A stretch of 64,000 nucleotides of DNA, from assembly GCF_901000735.1 (NCBI RefSeq), contig NC_081544.1:11471608-11535607 (forward strand), read 5' to 3'. This document shows positions 43,789 through 55,366 of this stretch, piece after piece (within the stretch, counting starts at the first letter, position 1; each line of letters begins with the position of its first letter). A program made the position numbers and the translations under genes. Origin of the DNA: Corylus avellana (Eukaryota > Streptophyta > Magnoliopsida > Fagales > Betulaceae). The notes beneath the pieces are model-generated. The model was not told where the DNA came from, searched no databases, and saw nothing but the letters and a program-made list of their open reading frames with translations.

Positions 43789-45856
43789 AGAGAAAGAGAG
43801 ATGCTATGTGAGAGAGAGAGAAAAAGAAACACGGGAGAGAGAAAGAAAGACGCAGAGATTGTGAGAGAGAACCCGAACCACGGTTGGGTCACGTCATGCG
43901 GCATTAGAAACGGGTTAATCTTCCCCCTAAAGGGTTAACCTTCCCCTCTAAGAATTAGTTTTGAATCCAAAAATGAGTTTTGAGGCATTAAAAATGAGTT
44001 TTGAGGCATTAAAAATGGGTTTGAAGCCATTAGAATCGAGTTTTGAGGCTGAGTTTGGCAGAAAAGTGGCCAAAAAGGGTGACCCACGGCTGGGCCTGCT
44101 GTGACCCAACCGTGGGACACGTTGGGGATGCTGGCCTGTGGGATGCTCTCCGGCGCTGCGAAATGCTGGCCGGCACCGGTGGTTTGGTTGTGGGTTTGCT
44201 GGTGCCAGGCTGGTGGTTTGGTTGTGTGTTTGCTGTTATCTAGTGTTTTGATCTTATTTTGTTAAAATATGATTGGTGATGTGTCAACAAATGAATAGAT
44301 GCTGCGAAACACCACTTTTAAGGATCGACGGGATAGTAGGGGCTCTCATAATGTATATATATCTCTTTGAGAACTTAATTTATATAAAAGTGAGTGCCAA
44401 TACGTTTTTCCTATAAAAACATAAAAGACAATATAATGACCAAACGGTCATTGTCAAAAACCATTAAACATTTGCTAATGACGGTCAAAAACAACTTGTT
44501 AAAAGCTAACGATCAAAACGGAAAAAATCAATTAAATTCATTTGATTTTTTCTCATAAAAACTCTTGAATGTCTTAACATGAAATGGTAAAAACATTTAA
44601 AGAAAAATCATGATTGTAACATCCTCCACCCTTTTATTTTCTTTCCCATCTCTATTTCATCATCTCCCACCTCTGTCTCTCTAGCTCGGCAGACGGCATC
44701 AATGGACTGGATATGGTTGAAGTAATGAAGCGCGAAGCCTGCCTCTCTCTCAGCCGAAGTGTCCTTTTTCAGTCCACTTCAATTTCTAGCTAATGCCCAT
44801 AATTTCATCCTAGGATTTATTCACTGTGTCTTGAAACTCGCTACGATGGGTTGTACCTAATCGTCTTGTGCCAAAGGGGATGGTAAAGATGCTAATTGTT
44901 CACTTCTAATTGTAAAGTTGGTGTTTCTCTGGCATTATTGAAAGAAGTGATCTTTTGGTGAGGGAGTTGTTTTGTGCTTGCAAATGTTGCTTGAATCATT
45001 GAACTGTGAAATATTTTATGGATTTATTGTTATTTCTATATGGGTGGTCGGTCTAGGTTCTGGGTTCAAGCTTCAATGCTTTATGTTGGGATTGGATAAG
45101 CCTCTACTCGGTATAGATTTTTGTTGTGGGCGTTTAGTGGGGGATTTCTTTGTACAATTTTGTTTTGTTTTGATTGAGTTTGTTGGGCTGGATTGTAAAA
45201 TGTCTGGTTTGCACTCAGTGTTTGATAAAATGTCTCCATGGTGGTGTTTCAGTACTTTTTTGTGAATACAATAGAAAGGAAGTACTTGGTGGTCTTATGT
45301 CTCTATGGTGGTCTTTCCTTTGTATTGCCAATGTCAAAATTACTCCAAATTTTTCTGTTCGCAAATATAACGGTGATTGTTCTTGTATTTATTCTACAGC
45401 TACAACTGAAAGCGAGAATTCCTCTACAACTGTTGTAACTCGTAACTGGTTCTGGTTTCTTGCTACACAATTATTTGCTCTGTTTTTGTCAGCCATGATA
45501 ACTGTTCTTGCAATAATTAGTTGATTGTAGTTTCCTGGCCGTTTTGTAATTGATTTGAATCACTGCTGCTCTATACCCTTTGTTTGAGTTTGGCAACCTC
45601 ATTTTGGCACCACTTTGATCACAATTTCCTGGTAATTCTTTTGTTGGTATTAGGGCTCCTTAGTAATTGCTAACATATATTTTCATCCTTTTCTTATAAA
45701 TAGTCAAATCATCTGTTTCCAATCGTTAAGGTGTTCTTGAATAGATGAGGGTTTGAAGAACTGGGAGAAGAGAATAATAGAAATATAGTGGAAATAAATG
45801 GAAAATAAGCTCATACTTGTGGTGTTGTCCCCTCATAAAATAATTATATACTTTGT
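43789..45856. other. Intergenic, no gene recognised
   Basis: Contains a GAGA-rich tract (43790-43875), paired short repeats around GGTTGGGTCAC / GACCCAACCGTGGG (43880-44120) and ATGAGTTTTGAGGCATTAAAA tandem units (43970-44050). 44970-45525 has moderately long open frames with hydrophobic, cysteine-rich translations but no family resemblance. It could hold an unrecognised exon or intron; nothing supports a call. Confidence 0.45.
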
Positions 45857-46174
45857 TGATAGGATTCTTGAGGGTTCTAGAATCCTCTCTTTGCTTGGTC
45901 CCTACGCTTGGCTTGGTCGATAAGTTAATTTCTTTCTATAGATTGTTTTCTTGCAAGTTACGTACTTTCTTAATTATTCTTGAATTTGTATTTCCATATT
46001 TAGCTTAATTTTTTCCTTATAAAAGCTATAGATGCCCTATGGCAAATTCATCAAGGAAAATTACATTTGCTTAATGCAAGAATAGGAGGCCTGATCCCCT
46101 CGAAGTGATCATTATATTCTCTTTTCTTTAGTTATTTTTCTGATTTCTTTTGATAGATCCCATGGATCCTATCA
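45857..46174 (+). repeat. 5' LTR of the chromovirus
   Basis: 318 bp, TGATAGGATTC...GGATCCTATCA; the ends form an unusually long inverted repeat (TGATAGGAT). A TATAAAAGC promoter core lies near 46018-46026. Confidence 0.93.
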
Positions 46175-46176
46175 TA

Positions 46177-46188
46177 TGGTATCAAAGC
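46177..46188 (+). other. Primer-binding site of the chromovirus
   Basis: TGGTATCAAAGC, two bases after the 5' LTR, one mismatch from the initiator-methionine tRNA site. Confidence 0.85.
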
Positions 46189-46475
46189 ATTTGTTCTTGG
46201 GAGGTTTCGTTGATTGCTGAAATTTTTTTTCTTCCAATCTGGCTCTGTATTCTTCCATTGGCATTCTTACGTAGTCGTGTGGTGATTGAGGAGTTGTGAA
46301 GTGTTCGGAGATGAATTCTAGCTTGGCTGTGCATTTTTGGGGCATGAATCTAGGTTGCTGAAAGGCTTGATTGGAGAAGATAAAGTGTGTTTGGGGTACA
46401 GGCTAAGACCAATCCAGGTGAAATCTAGTCCATCCCTATTCCATTCCAAGGATATACCTATCCCCCTTTAAGTCC

Positions 46476-47480
46476 TTGTATTTATTCTGGTTTAGTAGTA
46501 GAACTGCACTATTTGGATATGGTAGCAAGCCAACCCACAAGGAGGAGACTTTATTGGAGAAACAGTTTGACTCGGGGTTTGTACAACAGTTGAAGCAGCT
46601 TATTTCACAAATCATCCAGGAGGAGTGCAGTGTGGGACCCTCTCCCCCACAGACCCCTCCTGCAACACGTAACCACATTCATGAACACAACTTCTCGCAC
46701 ATGAAGATGGACTTTCCTTGTTGGGACGAAGATGATCCATCCGGTTGGGTGTCCAGAGCGGAACAATTTTTTCGTTTCTATGGAATGCCGAAAACTTCCA
46801 GAGTTGAGATTGCATCTATCCATCTTGAAGGGGAAGCCGCTCAATGGTATGATTGGTTTGAAGCAAGCCGTGGAACGCCCACTATGGCAGCATTTGTGGA
46901 AGGTCTTCTTGTCCGGTTCTGCCCTTCCGCATTTGAATATGTTGACGGTGAGTTAGCTAAGATCCGAAAAACTTCCTCCGTCAGCGAATATCAAAGTCAA
47001 TTTGAGCACTTGGCCAACCGTGCCCGCGATTGGTCTGAACGACAGCTAGTCAGTACCTTTGTGGAGGGTGTCCGATCTGATATCAGGAGAGAAGTTAAGA
47101 CCTATCGGCCACGGACCGTAGTAGCTGCAGTTTCCTTTGCATGTGTACAAGAAGAAAAGCTCAATGAAGAGACACGCAGAATGAATCGGGCATCAAGTAG
47201 GCCGGTCAATGGGGGTGGTGTCTCCTCCTCAGCATCAACATGAAAAACTGCCCGTTTGACCCAAGAAGAACTTAAAGAAAAAACAGCAAAGGAGATTTGC
47301 TGGCATTGTGATGAGAAATGGCATCGAGGGCACGTGTGCAAACAGGGGAAACTCTTGATGATCGAGCCGATGGTCGAGCAAGTTGACAGTGAGGAGTTCG
47401 AGCAAGAAGACAATGACGATGTTGGTGGTGAAGGTGAGGTGACTTGTATTGTACATGCCTTGGCCTGCTATTTGAACTAG
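46476..47480 (+). pseudogene. Chromovirus Gag with in-frame stop
   Basis: 46476-47243 encodes 255 residues with the retrotransposon Gag core (DDPSGWVSRAEQFFRFY, LEGEAAQWYDWFEA, YQSQFEHLANR, VEGVRSDIRREV). A TGA at 47241-47243 interrupts, and the frame continues with LTQEELKEKTAKEICW and the CCHC knuckle CWHCDEKWHRGHVC up to 47480. The stop separates Gag from its knuckle. Confidence 0.9.
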
Positions 47481-47486
47481 CAAGCC

Positions 47487-49338
47487 ATGAAGGTTAGTGG
47501 CCTCCTAAAACGCCAGTGTGTTACAATGTTAACTGACACAAGTAGCACCAAGAACTTTCTTGATGAAGGTATTGCTCAAAGACTCTCAATCCATGTGGAG
47601 CATTGTAAGCCGTTTGAAGTTAAATTGGCAGATGGGGGCACCCTCACTTGAAAAAGTAAATCCTCAAATGTCAAGTTGATTGTGCAAGATCACGAGCTGC
47701 GAGCTGATTTGTAATTATTACCTCTTGGTGATTATGAGGTGGTCTTGGGAATCGAATGGTTAAGGACTTTTGGAGATGTGCTATCGAACTTCTCCAAGTT
47801 AACCATGAAGTTTACATTGAATGGGAACAAAGTGACATTTAATGGGAAACGTGGTCACCTCATCACTTCTATTAGTAGCCACCGGATGGAACGAATCTTG
47901 AAGAAGTCCTGCAAGGGGTACTTGTTACAATTAAGAAGTGAAGCTGCGGAAATACATGAAGACTCTGGTTCAGCATAAGCTCCATCGCTATCGGAATTAT
48001 TTGATATCTTTGCTGAACCCAATGGGATGCCACCCCAACGGTCACATGATCATTGGATTCCTCTTATGCTCGAGAGTGCACCTACTAATGTACGCCCTTA
48101 CCGCTACCCTCACTTTCAGAAAGCAGAAATAGAACAGATCATGCAAGAGATGCGTGACGCCGGCATCATTAGACTGAGCGTCAGCCCTTATTCTTCCCCT
48201 GTGTTACTTGTCCGAAAGAATGGTGGGACTTGGCAGATGTGCATGGACTATCGGGATTTAAATGGCATCACTATTAAAGATAATTATCCCATTCCTGTAA
48301 TAGATGAATTACTTAATGAATTGGGTGGAGCACAACTGTTTTCTAAATTAGATCTTCGCTCGGGCTACCATCAAATTTGAGTCCATGATGAAGATGAACT
48401 GAAGACAGCCTTACAGACTCATGATGGCCACTATGAATTCCTGGTAATTCCCTTCGGCTTGACCAACGCACCATCAACATTCCAGAGTCTTATGAATGAC
48501 ATATTCCGGCCTTATTTATGTAAGTTTGTTTTAATCTTTGTTGATGATATACTCATTTATAGTTCTTCGCTTAAGGATCATGTGTGTCATCTACGAGCTG
48601 TATTTTCCTTGCTTCGGCAACATTCCCTTTTTGTGAAAAAGACTAAGTGTAGTTTTGCCACATTGTGTTCAAAGACGTTGTAGCGGTAGATCCCTCTAAG
48701 ATTCAAGCCATGGTAGCGTGGCCCATTCTGAAGACAATTAAAGCTCTATGAGGGTTCTTGGGTTTAAGCGGCTATTACCGAAAGTTTGTTCGAGATTACG
48801 GCAAGATCAGTGCCCCATTAACAACTTTGCCGGTGATGCTTTTTCCAAGCTCAAGCATGCTATGACAATGACACCAGTGCTTGCCTTGCCAGATTTCACT
48901 AAAACCTTCGTCATTGAGAGTGATGCTTCAGGTGTTGGCATAGGCTCAGTACTTATGCGAGAGGGCCGACCATTAGCCTTGACCAGCAAGGCGTTGTCAC
49001 CATTACACCTCAGCATGGCTATCTATGACAAGGAGATGCTAGTTGTCGCCCATGCTGTTACCAAATGGAGACCTTACTTCATTGGCTGTCGGTTCCAAAT
49101 ACGACCTGATCATCGCAGCCTGAAATATTTGTTGGAACAACGGATCTCCTCCATGGAGCAACATAAGTGGGTAACCAAATTGCTCAAGTATGACTATGAA
49201 ATTGTCTACAAAAAAGGGGTTGAGAATTTGGTGGCCGATGCGCTCTCTCGCCTCCCAAAGCATGCCAAGCTCCATAGTCTATCTACACCCACATGGCCCA
49301 CTTTTGAGCTCATTAAGAAAGAGCAGTGGAGTGACCCT
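47487..49338 (+). pseudogene. Chromovirus protease, RT and RNase H, interrupted
   Basis: Protease near 47490-47800 has LTDTSSTKNFL, with the active-site DT but Ser where Gly is usual, and VVLGIEWLRT. RT (about 48027-48690) shows YRYPHFQKAEIEQ, SPVLLVRKNGGTW, CMDYRDLNG, FSKLDLRSGYHQI and the catalytic FVDDILIYS. RNase H (48880-49260) shows FVIESDASGVGIGSVL, YDKEMLVVAH and VADALSRL. Stops occur in protease, after the SGYHQI motif and in the RT-RNase H connection. At 49338 it is cut by a solo LTR. Confidence 0.9.
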
Positions 49339-50982
49339 TGTAGTGACCCAAATAATTAACTAAGCTTAGGTAGCTTAGTTAGAGAGTTAATTTGGACTTC
49401 GGGTCACTAAGAACAGCAGGAATGGCATTTTGGGAATTTTAGACTTTCTATCCGGACGTCCTCTCAATAGTACCAAACATCCTCTACAAATAGTACGCGT
49501 GGGGACCACGCGGATGTACACCTAGGGACCACGCGGACATACGCCTAGGGACCACGCGGACGTCGTCTGCTAATAGTATGCCTTACTCTACAAATAGTAC
49601 CGGACGTACGCCCCAATAGTATCGGACGTCCTCTACTTTTTAGAAAATCCCTGGTTAATACCCAAACGTACGATGCAGCCTTTTGACCGCTGGTGAATAG
49701 TACTAGATGTCCTCTCAAAAGTACCGGACGTCCTCTACTTTTCAAGACTTTTCCAGCAGTGCCCATAAGCCTTCCTACCCTATAAATACCCCTCCCCACT
49801 CGACCTTTAAGCCTCATTCTGCATTTGTTGCCCTTTAGAAACCCTGCTTGAGTGATTTTGTGAGATTGTGAGCGTTTGGTGCTAACGGAAGGGAAGTTCT
49901 TGAAGTTTCGCTTCAAGGAGGTAACGCTTTTAAGCCTAGCTCATTTTTACATTGTTATACTGCTTAAACGTTGCCTTAGTTGTTGTTTGAGTTGTTAGTT
50001 TAGCTTTAGTTATGCTTTAAATCTTACTTAGAATAGCGTAGTTTTGACTTAACATGATTTCGTATGCATAGAGGTTTCATTTTGAGTTAGGAGACCCTAG
50101 AGAGCCTTTTTGTAACCTTAGAAATTAGTTAAGGAGGATAGGAGGACAGCTGAACCACATGAGGTTCTACCTAAAACTCTCTAAGCAGACGTATGGCATC
50201 GAGCCTGGACGTACGATCTGAAGTATTTAGCGGACGTACGGCCACGAGCCTGGACGTACGGTGATAAGTGTTCTAGGGAACGCCACTTTTGCCAGTCGTC
50301 CGATAGCCTTTGTTTTCATGTTCTAGGTTCGTTTGAGTTGGATTTAGAACTAATGATAGGTATTTTCTCAGTATTCGAGATTATGGAGCCTCAAGAGAAT
50401 TTTATGGAGCCTCAAGGGAATTTTATGGAGGAGCCTTACGACCTGGGTGAGTACAAACTCACATGGATGCTTGTTGTTACTTTTCCCACATTCCATGTCT
50501 ATTTTATTTATATCAAACATGCATATTTTGCAACTCTCATGAAATACATTTTGGAACTACTGTAAACTCTCTTTTGTGAAAAATTGTGTTGATTAATAAG
50601 ATGAGAATAAGACTTGTAAAACTATTGCATGTAAAAGACTGATAAGACTAATTGCATCGTATGACATTGCACACCGGTACGTGAGAGATAACAGCCATGG
50701 GCTTACTATATAGGTTAACTTTATGGTCAAATGTGTGTGTGGGCTTTGGATCCAATGGTTTCGTGACCAAGATGCAGCCATTCCCAATGGATGGTCATTA
50801 TAGGACGGACATCATTAGTGGTGTGGGGCACTCGAGGTTGGACTCGGTCATGCCACTATTGTTATGTACGGTAGACCGTGCAATATCCGGGGCACCGGTG
50901 TTGTACTATAGGTCCCTCGGGGCAGCGTCAACCCTGTTGAGAAGGGGTAATATCTTGGGTAAACCATACGGTTGAACTATCA

Positions 50983-51025
<43 letters not shown>

Positions 51026-51552
51026 CTATATCACATTCATGATAAACTGTTATCTCATAATGTTGCATGTGCTTTATAAATAACTGAGTTCACCATTTAA
51101 TGACGGGTACGTCGGACTTACCCTTGTATTATTTTCCTTTTTTCTCCATATGTACAACTATGCTGTTATAGATAGATGGATACCGCGAAGCATCCGGAAC
51201 TTTTGGAGGATTCGATCCAGGAGATGCTTGAGGACTTATTGCAAGCTTAGGCAAGCGCTCATGGTAACTAGTACTTTGAGTTATGTTGTAGAATTAAGAG
51301 CTCTTATGCATGCTTGCATATTAAGGTATAGTGTAGATCCCTTGTAAAGATGATGACTTGTATAGTGTAATTTTAGCTACTTGATGAACTTTGGCAGATG
51401 CTCTGGTTGTAACGATTATGTTTATATAATTTTAATACTTTCCGCTGCTTAGTATCCTCTCTTTTTTAGGAGTAGAGGTCCATGAGTCTTGTTCATAGTG
51501 GAATAAGGCTGGGAGATGAACCGTGGAGTTAATTAATTTTCGAGGCATTACA
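49339..51552 (+). mobile_element. Solo LTR, 2.2-kb family (copy 3), inside the chromovirus
   Basis: 2214 bp, TGTAGTGACCC...GGCATTACA, flanked by ACCCT (49334-49338) and ACATT (51553-51557), 3 of 5 matching. The pol reading frame resumes beyond it with EL after the SDP codons, as expected for an insertion between the RNase H linker and integrase. Carries CGGACGTCC/ACCACGCGGA sub-repeats at 49450-49620 and an AT microsatellite at 50985-51020. Confidence 0.88.
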
Positions 51553-52350
51553 ACATTGAGCTCGAAAAGATTGTTCAGTGGCTGACCCACGATCCCTCCT
51601 TCGTTCCACATCACTCATTGGTTGTGGACCATCTCTGCTACAAAGGGTGAATTACGTTGGCTACAAATTCCACTCACAAATCTGTTATCTTGCAGGAATT
51701 ACATGCAGCCCCTAGTGCTGGTCATTCTAGGTTCCTTCGAACCTACAAGCGCATTTATCGCAATTTTTATTGGAAGGGGATGAAGCAGGATATCAAGCAA
51801 TTTGTCGCTGAATGCGAAGTTTGCCAACGACTGAAGGGCAAAACCGTAGCAAGCCCTGGACCACTACAACCCTTGCCAATTCTTGCCGAAGCTAGGACAG
51901 ATATCTCTATGGACTTCATCGATGGCTTACCATCCTCCCATGGTAAAACCACCATCTTTGTTGTGGTGGATCGCGAGACGAAGTATGCTCACTTCTGTCT
52001 TGTTGCCCATCCCTACACGGCGTTGACTGTTGCACAGCTCTTTGTGGACAACATTGTCAAATTGCATGGACTTCCTCAGTTGATAGTAAGTGATCGGGAT
52101 AAGATTTTTACTTCTAACTTTTGGAAGGAGCTTTTCCGTTTGCAGAGCACCCAATTAAAGATGAGCACCACCTATCATGCCCAAACCGATGGACAAACAG
52201 AGGTAGTGAATCGGTGTTTGGAGAACTACTTGCGGTGTTTCATAAGAGATAAGCCCAAGGAGTGGGTCTGATGGCTTCCATGGGCCGAATGGTGGTATAA
52301 CACCACCTATCACTTTGCTACCAAGATGACTATGTTTGAAGCAGTTTAGC
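51553..52350 (+). pseudogene. Chromovirus integrase
   Basis: 51657-52271 is open for 204 codons: HHCC zinc finger (HAAPSAGHS ... ECEVCQRLK) and DDE core (SMDFIDGLP, IVSDRDKIF, DGQTEVVN). An in-frame TGA at 52269-52271 (after KPKEWV) and further stops follow before the C-terminal region. Confidence 0.9.
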
Positions 52351-52577
52351 GGCCTCCTCCGATACTACCAACCTACACTACAGGCTCATCGGTGGTGGAT
52401 TAGGTTTATTGTGTTCTTCAAGATCACACCCAACTTTTGCGGCTTCTCAAGGATAACCTAACCGCCGCCCAATCTCGCATGAAGCATTAGGCCAATAAGC
52501 ATAGGAGTGAACGTAAATTCAACACTGGTGATTGGGTCATCCTCCGTCTACAACTTTACCGCTAAATCTCCATCTAG

Positions 52578-52949
52578 GTGTGTTCGTCCTTGAAGCTGTC
52601 ACCATGTTTTTATGGACCCTATAAAGTTCTGGAGCGCATTGGTCATGTCGCCTATCACCTCAATCTTCCACCTAACTCCAAGATCCATTCGGTCTTCCAT
52701 GTTTCTTGCTTGAAAATGAAGTTGGGCACAAATGTATTTCCCCAACAACACTTGCCTCACATTACTTCTACCGGAGAACTCCGTGCTCAACCTGCTACTA
52801 TTCTGGATCCGAGGCTTGTCAAACACAATAATCAAGCTGCCGTCGAAGTTCTCATCCAGTGGGCCCACCTGCCCCAAGAAGTCGCCACATGGGAGCCCGA
52901 CAACACCATCAAGGAGCGGTTTCCTGACTTTCTTAGTATTCGACCTTGA
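52578..52949 (+). pseudogene. Chromovirus integrase C-terminus with chromodomain
   Basis: Contains FYGPYKVLERIGHVAYHLNL (GPY/F module), then SVFHVSCLK and a chromodomain (ILDPRLVKHNNQAAVEVLIQ, then WATWEP-type end ATWEPDNTI). Chromodomains guide chromovirus integration to heterochromatin. The frame ends normally at 52949, shortly before a purine tract GGGTGGGGGAG (52968-52978) and the 3' LTR. Confidence 0.9.
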
Positions 52950-52978
52950 GGACAAGGTTGTTTTTAAGGGTGGGGGAG

Positions 52979-53296
52979 TGATAGGATTCTTGAGGGTTCT
53001 AGAATCCTCTCTTTGCTTGGCCCCTACACTTGGCTTGGTCGCTAAGTTAATTTCCTTCTACAGATTGTTTTCTTGCAAGTTACGTATTTTCTTAATTATT
53101 CTTGAATTCGTATTTCCATATTTAGCTTAATTTTTCCCCTATAAAAGCTGTAGATGCCGTAGGGCAAATTCATCAAGGAAAATTACATTTCCTTAATGCA
53201 AGAATAGGAGGCCCGATCCCCTCAAAGTGATCATTATATTCTCTTTTCTTTAGTTATTTTTCTGATTTCTTGTGATAGATCCCTTGGATCCTATCA
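52979..53296 (+). repeat. 3' LTR of the chromovirus
   Basis: 318 bp, same ends as the 5' LTR, preceded by the polypurine tract. Confidence 0.93.
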
Positions 53297-54836
53297 TCTA
53301 TTCAGATGAAAATTATCCTTTCATATTGTAACACTAGGAGTCCAAGACCCACCAGGAAATTCTTGATGCACTTTTCTATCAGGCTTTGTGTTTAAAGAAG
53401 AAATAATGAACATGGGCGTATATGGTTATAAAAGGAACAGAGAAGTCCTCTATATCGAGGGGGGCACCTTTTTTGGTCATATCATGCTAGGGTTCTGGAG
53501 GATCATCGCAACATACTTGATCATAGGAAGGAACTCTTTTTCTTGGTTTATAAGAGATTAGCGGTTGGGGATCCAATGTAATGAATAAATATTTTGTGAT
53601 CCAAATGCAAGCTTGCTGATGTCAGTGAGGAAGAAATTAGCTTTAAGAGGACTATAAAGGGATTTCCCAAGGAAAAGAAAAAGCCATGGTGCTCATATGG
53701 CATTCCAAGCTGACTACTGAACTCTGTTTTATTAAAAAGGATATGACAGCTCTAGCTTTAGTCAATTTATTATTTAACTGAGTATGTGGCAAAAGGAAGT
53801 AAATCAATCCTTTTGGAGAATCACTCCTCTAAGGGAAGTCAATTGTCATTCAATTGGATCTTCGTATTGGCTACTTCAGAAGGGACATAAGCTCTGGATA
53901 AGAGGCTTTGGTCCAAAAAATAGAATTCTTTGTGAAAGTGAAGACTCTTTTATCCTTGTGACTCTTACTACCCTCTGTCTCAAATGATATTAAAAGTGAG
54001 TGAGTGTATTGTGTGTAAACTAAACATTGAAAAAGCTCAATTGTAGTCATGAATATAACTAGTTCAGGTTTTCATAGTTAATGTGCAATTGAGGAAAAAA
54101 TGATAGAGTGGTCCCTATTGGAGAAGATGGAGAAGAGTCACTTAAGACAGTTTGGACATGTGCACTAAGAAATATTCAATTAATGCCCCTCTAAGAAAGA
54201 GTTAATGAAGTTCAAGAAGTGAAAATAAGTAGAGGGAGGTCTAAAGCTGTAGGGACAAATGTCACAAATAAGGATATAATAAATAGAGAGGTAACAAAGA
54301 GTAGTATTTTAGATAAGATATAAGGTTGAAAAAGGAGGAAATTTATTCTTCTTCATAAGTTATTCTTTCGACCAAATGATTTAAAGCAATAAGGAAATTT
54401 ATTGCTTTTTATTTGGGGGTGGGGTGGGAGGAGTATTTAGCCATCCTTATTGTGGTAGCGGTTGTCATTTGGATAAAATGACTATTTTCAATTATTTTGA
54501 ATGGAATTTAACTCCTTAGCTACTAACGGTCTTGGAACAAAGAAAAAGTAAAGGAACTTTAGTTTCATATCATTCTAAAAATAATTAAGAAACTTGAATT
54601 AAATTGGGCTATGATATATTAATGATGGACATTTGGTAGAAAGAGAGGTATTAATTTCCACAATGCTATCTGTTAATTGCGAGGGATCCTTGTGGAATTG
54701 AAGTCCAAACTACTTGCAAAACTTTGTATGTCATTCTTGATCTTAAAAGTTCATTTGCTATGCTATTCTCGTATTTTAATTCTTGAATACAACATAAGAT
54801 GTATTGCAAGTTATTTAATAAATGTTCTCATCACAG
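53297..54836. other. PHP/DC1 block-copy spacer
   Basis: 53604-53790 matches 18600-18740 (GATGTCAGTGAGGAAGAAATT); 53805-54320 matches 25610-25680 and 28380-29510. It preserves the empty target of the TRIM (GTGGT at 54108-54112). No intact gene; these strips may be introns or a 5' part of the PHP gene. Confidence 0.5.
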
Positions 54837-54974
54837 GTGAAAGTTCTTGCTCTGACATATCATGAAACAATGTTAGGCATCCCCGAGGCCCTAGAAGCTG
54901 CTAAAAGATTTGGCACCAAGATAATTCTAGGTGTTGAAATCAATACAATATTTTGCCCAAGGTCATTTTTCTAA
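54837..54974 (+). pseudogene. PHP-domain gene exon
   Basis: After a CACAG acceptor it reads VKVLALTYHETMLGIPEALE and continues to GTKIILGVEINTIF before a stop. In plant PHP-domain proteins this segment normally contains the metal-binding motif DHDT; here it is YHET, so two acidic ligands are altered. Reads into a stop without a clear donor site. Confidence 0.8.
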
Positions 54975-55299
54975 AGTTCTAGCATTAGGAGGCGTATGCA
55001 TGCATCCATACACATACATACGTACATAAATACATACATATGTGTGTGTACTTTTTGTTCTTAGTAGTTGCTTGGAGAAAGCTGTCTCATTTTGATTTTC
55101 TTTGACATTAGAGAGAGTTGTTTTGTAAAACCATGTTTGTAATTCAAAATTGCAAGAGTTGCAAGAAGAGTCTTAGTTGTGAGGATTTATCCTGTTCCAC
55201 TTTCTATGTCTCTGAAGCCTTGTTGATTAATTACACCTTTCCTTGTTGCTCTTGATGCATATTGTTGACTTAAAATTGATGATATATATGGTTTCAGGG

Positions 55300-55366
55300 A
55301 AGTGAACCTTTTGCAGAGGAAGCTATACAATTAATCTCTAATACAGGGGGTGTGGCTGTGCTAGAT
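55300..55366 (+). pseudogene. PHP-domain gene exon, first part (split by a solo LTR)
   Basis: After TTTCAG the frame reads GSEPFAEEAIQLISNTGGVA then VL, the undamaged form of the sequence seen frameshifted at 8.6 and 20.9 kb. It is broken after the VL codons by an 1174-bp solo LTR and resumes at 56541. Confidence 0.8.

Larger units (their letters stand above)
45857..53296 (+). mobile_element. Ty3/gypsy chromovirus (Reina-like), full length but dead
   Basis: Two 318-bp LTRs enclose gag-pol in the order Gag, zinc knuckle, protease, RT, RNase H, integrase, chromodomain. Without the inserted solo LTR the element is about 5.2 kb; small size, short LTRs and a C-terminal chromodomain fit the Reina clade. 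At least six in-frame stops or frame changes make it defective. The flanking 5 bp (TTTGT, TCTAT) match poorly, so the target duplication is decayed or one boundary recombined. Hand alignment gives about 17 differences between the LTRs (about 5%). Confidence 0.9.

Noticed and set aside
44972..45524. Open frames of 97 and 116 codons with hydrophobic, cysteine-containing translations
   Set aside because: No family resemblance, overlapping frames, no splice or promoter support, and a position just upstream of an LTR element.
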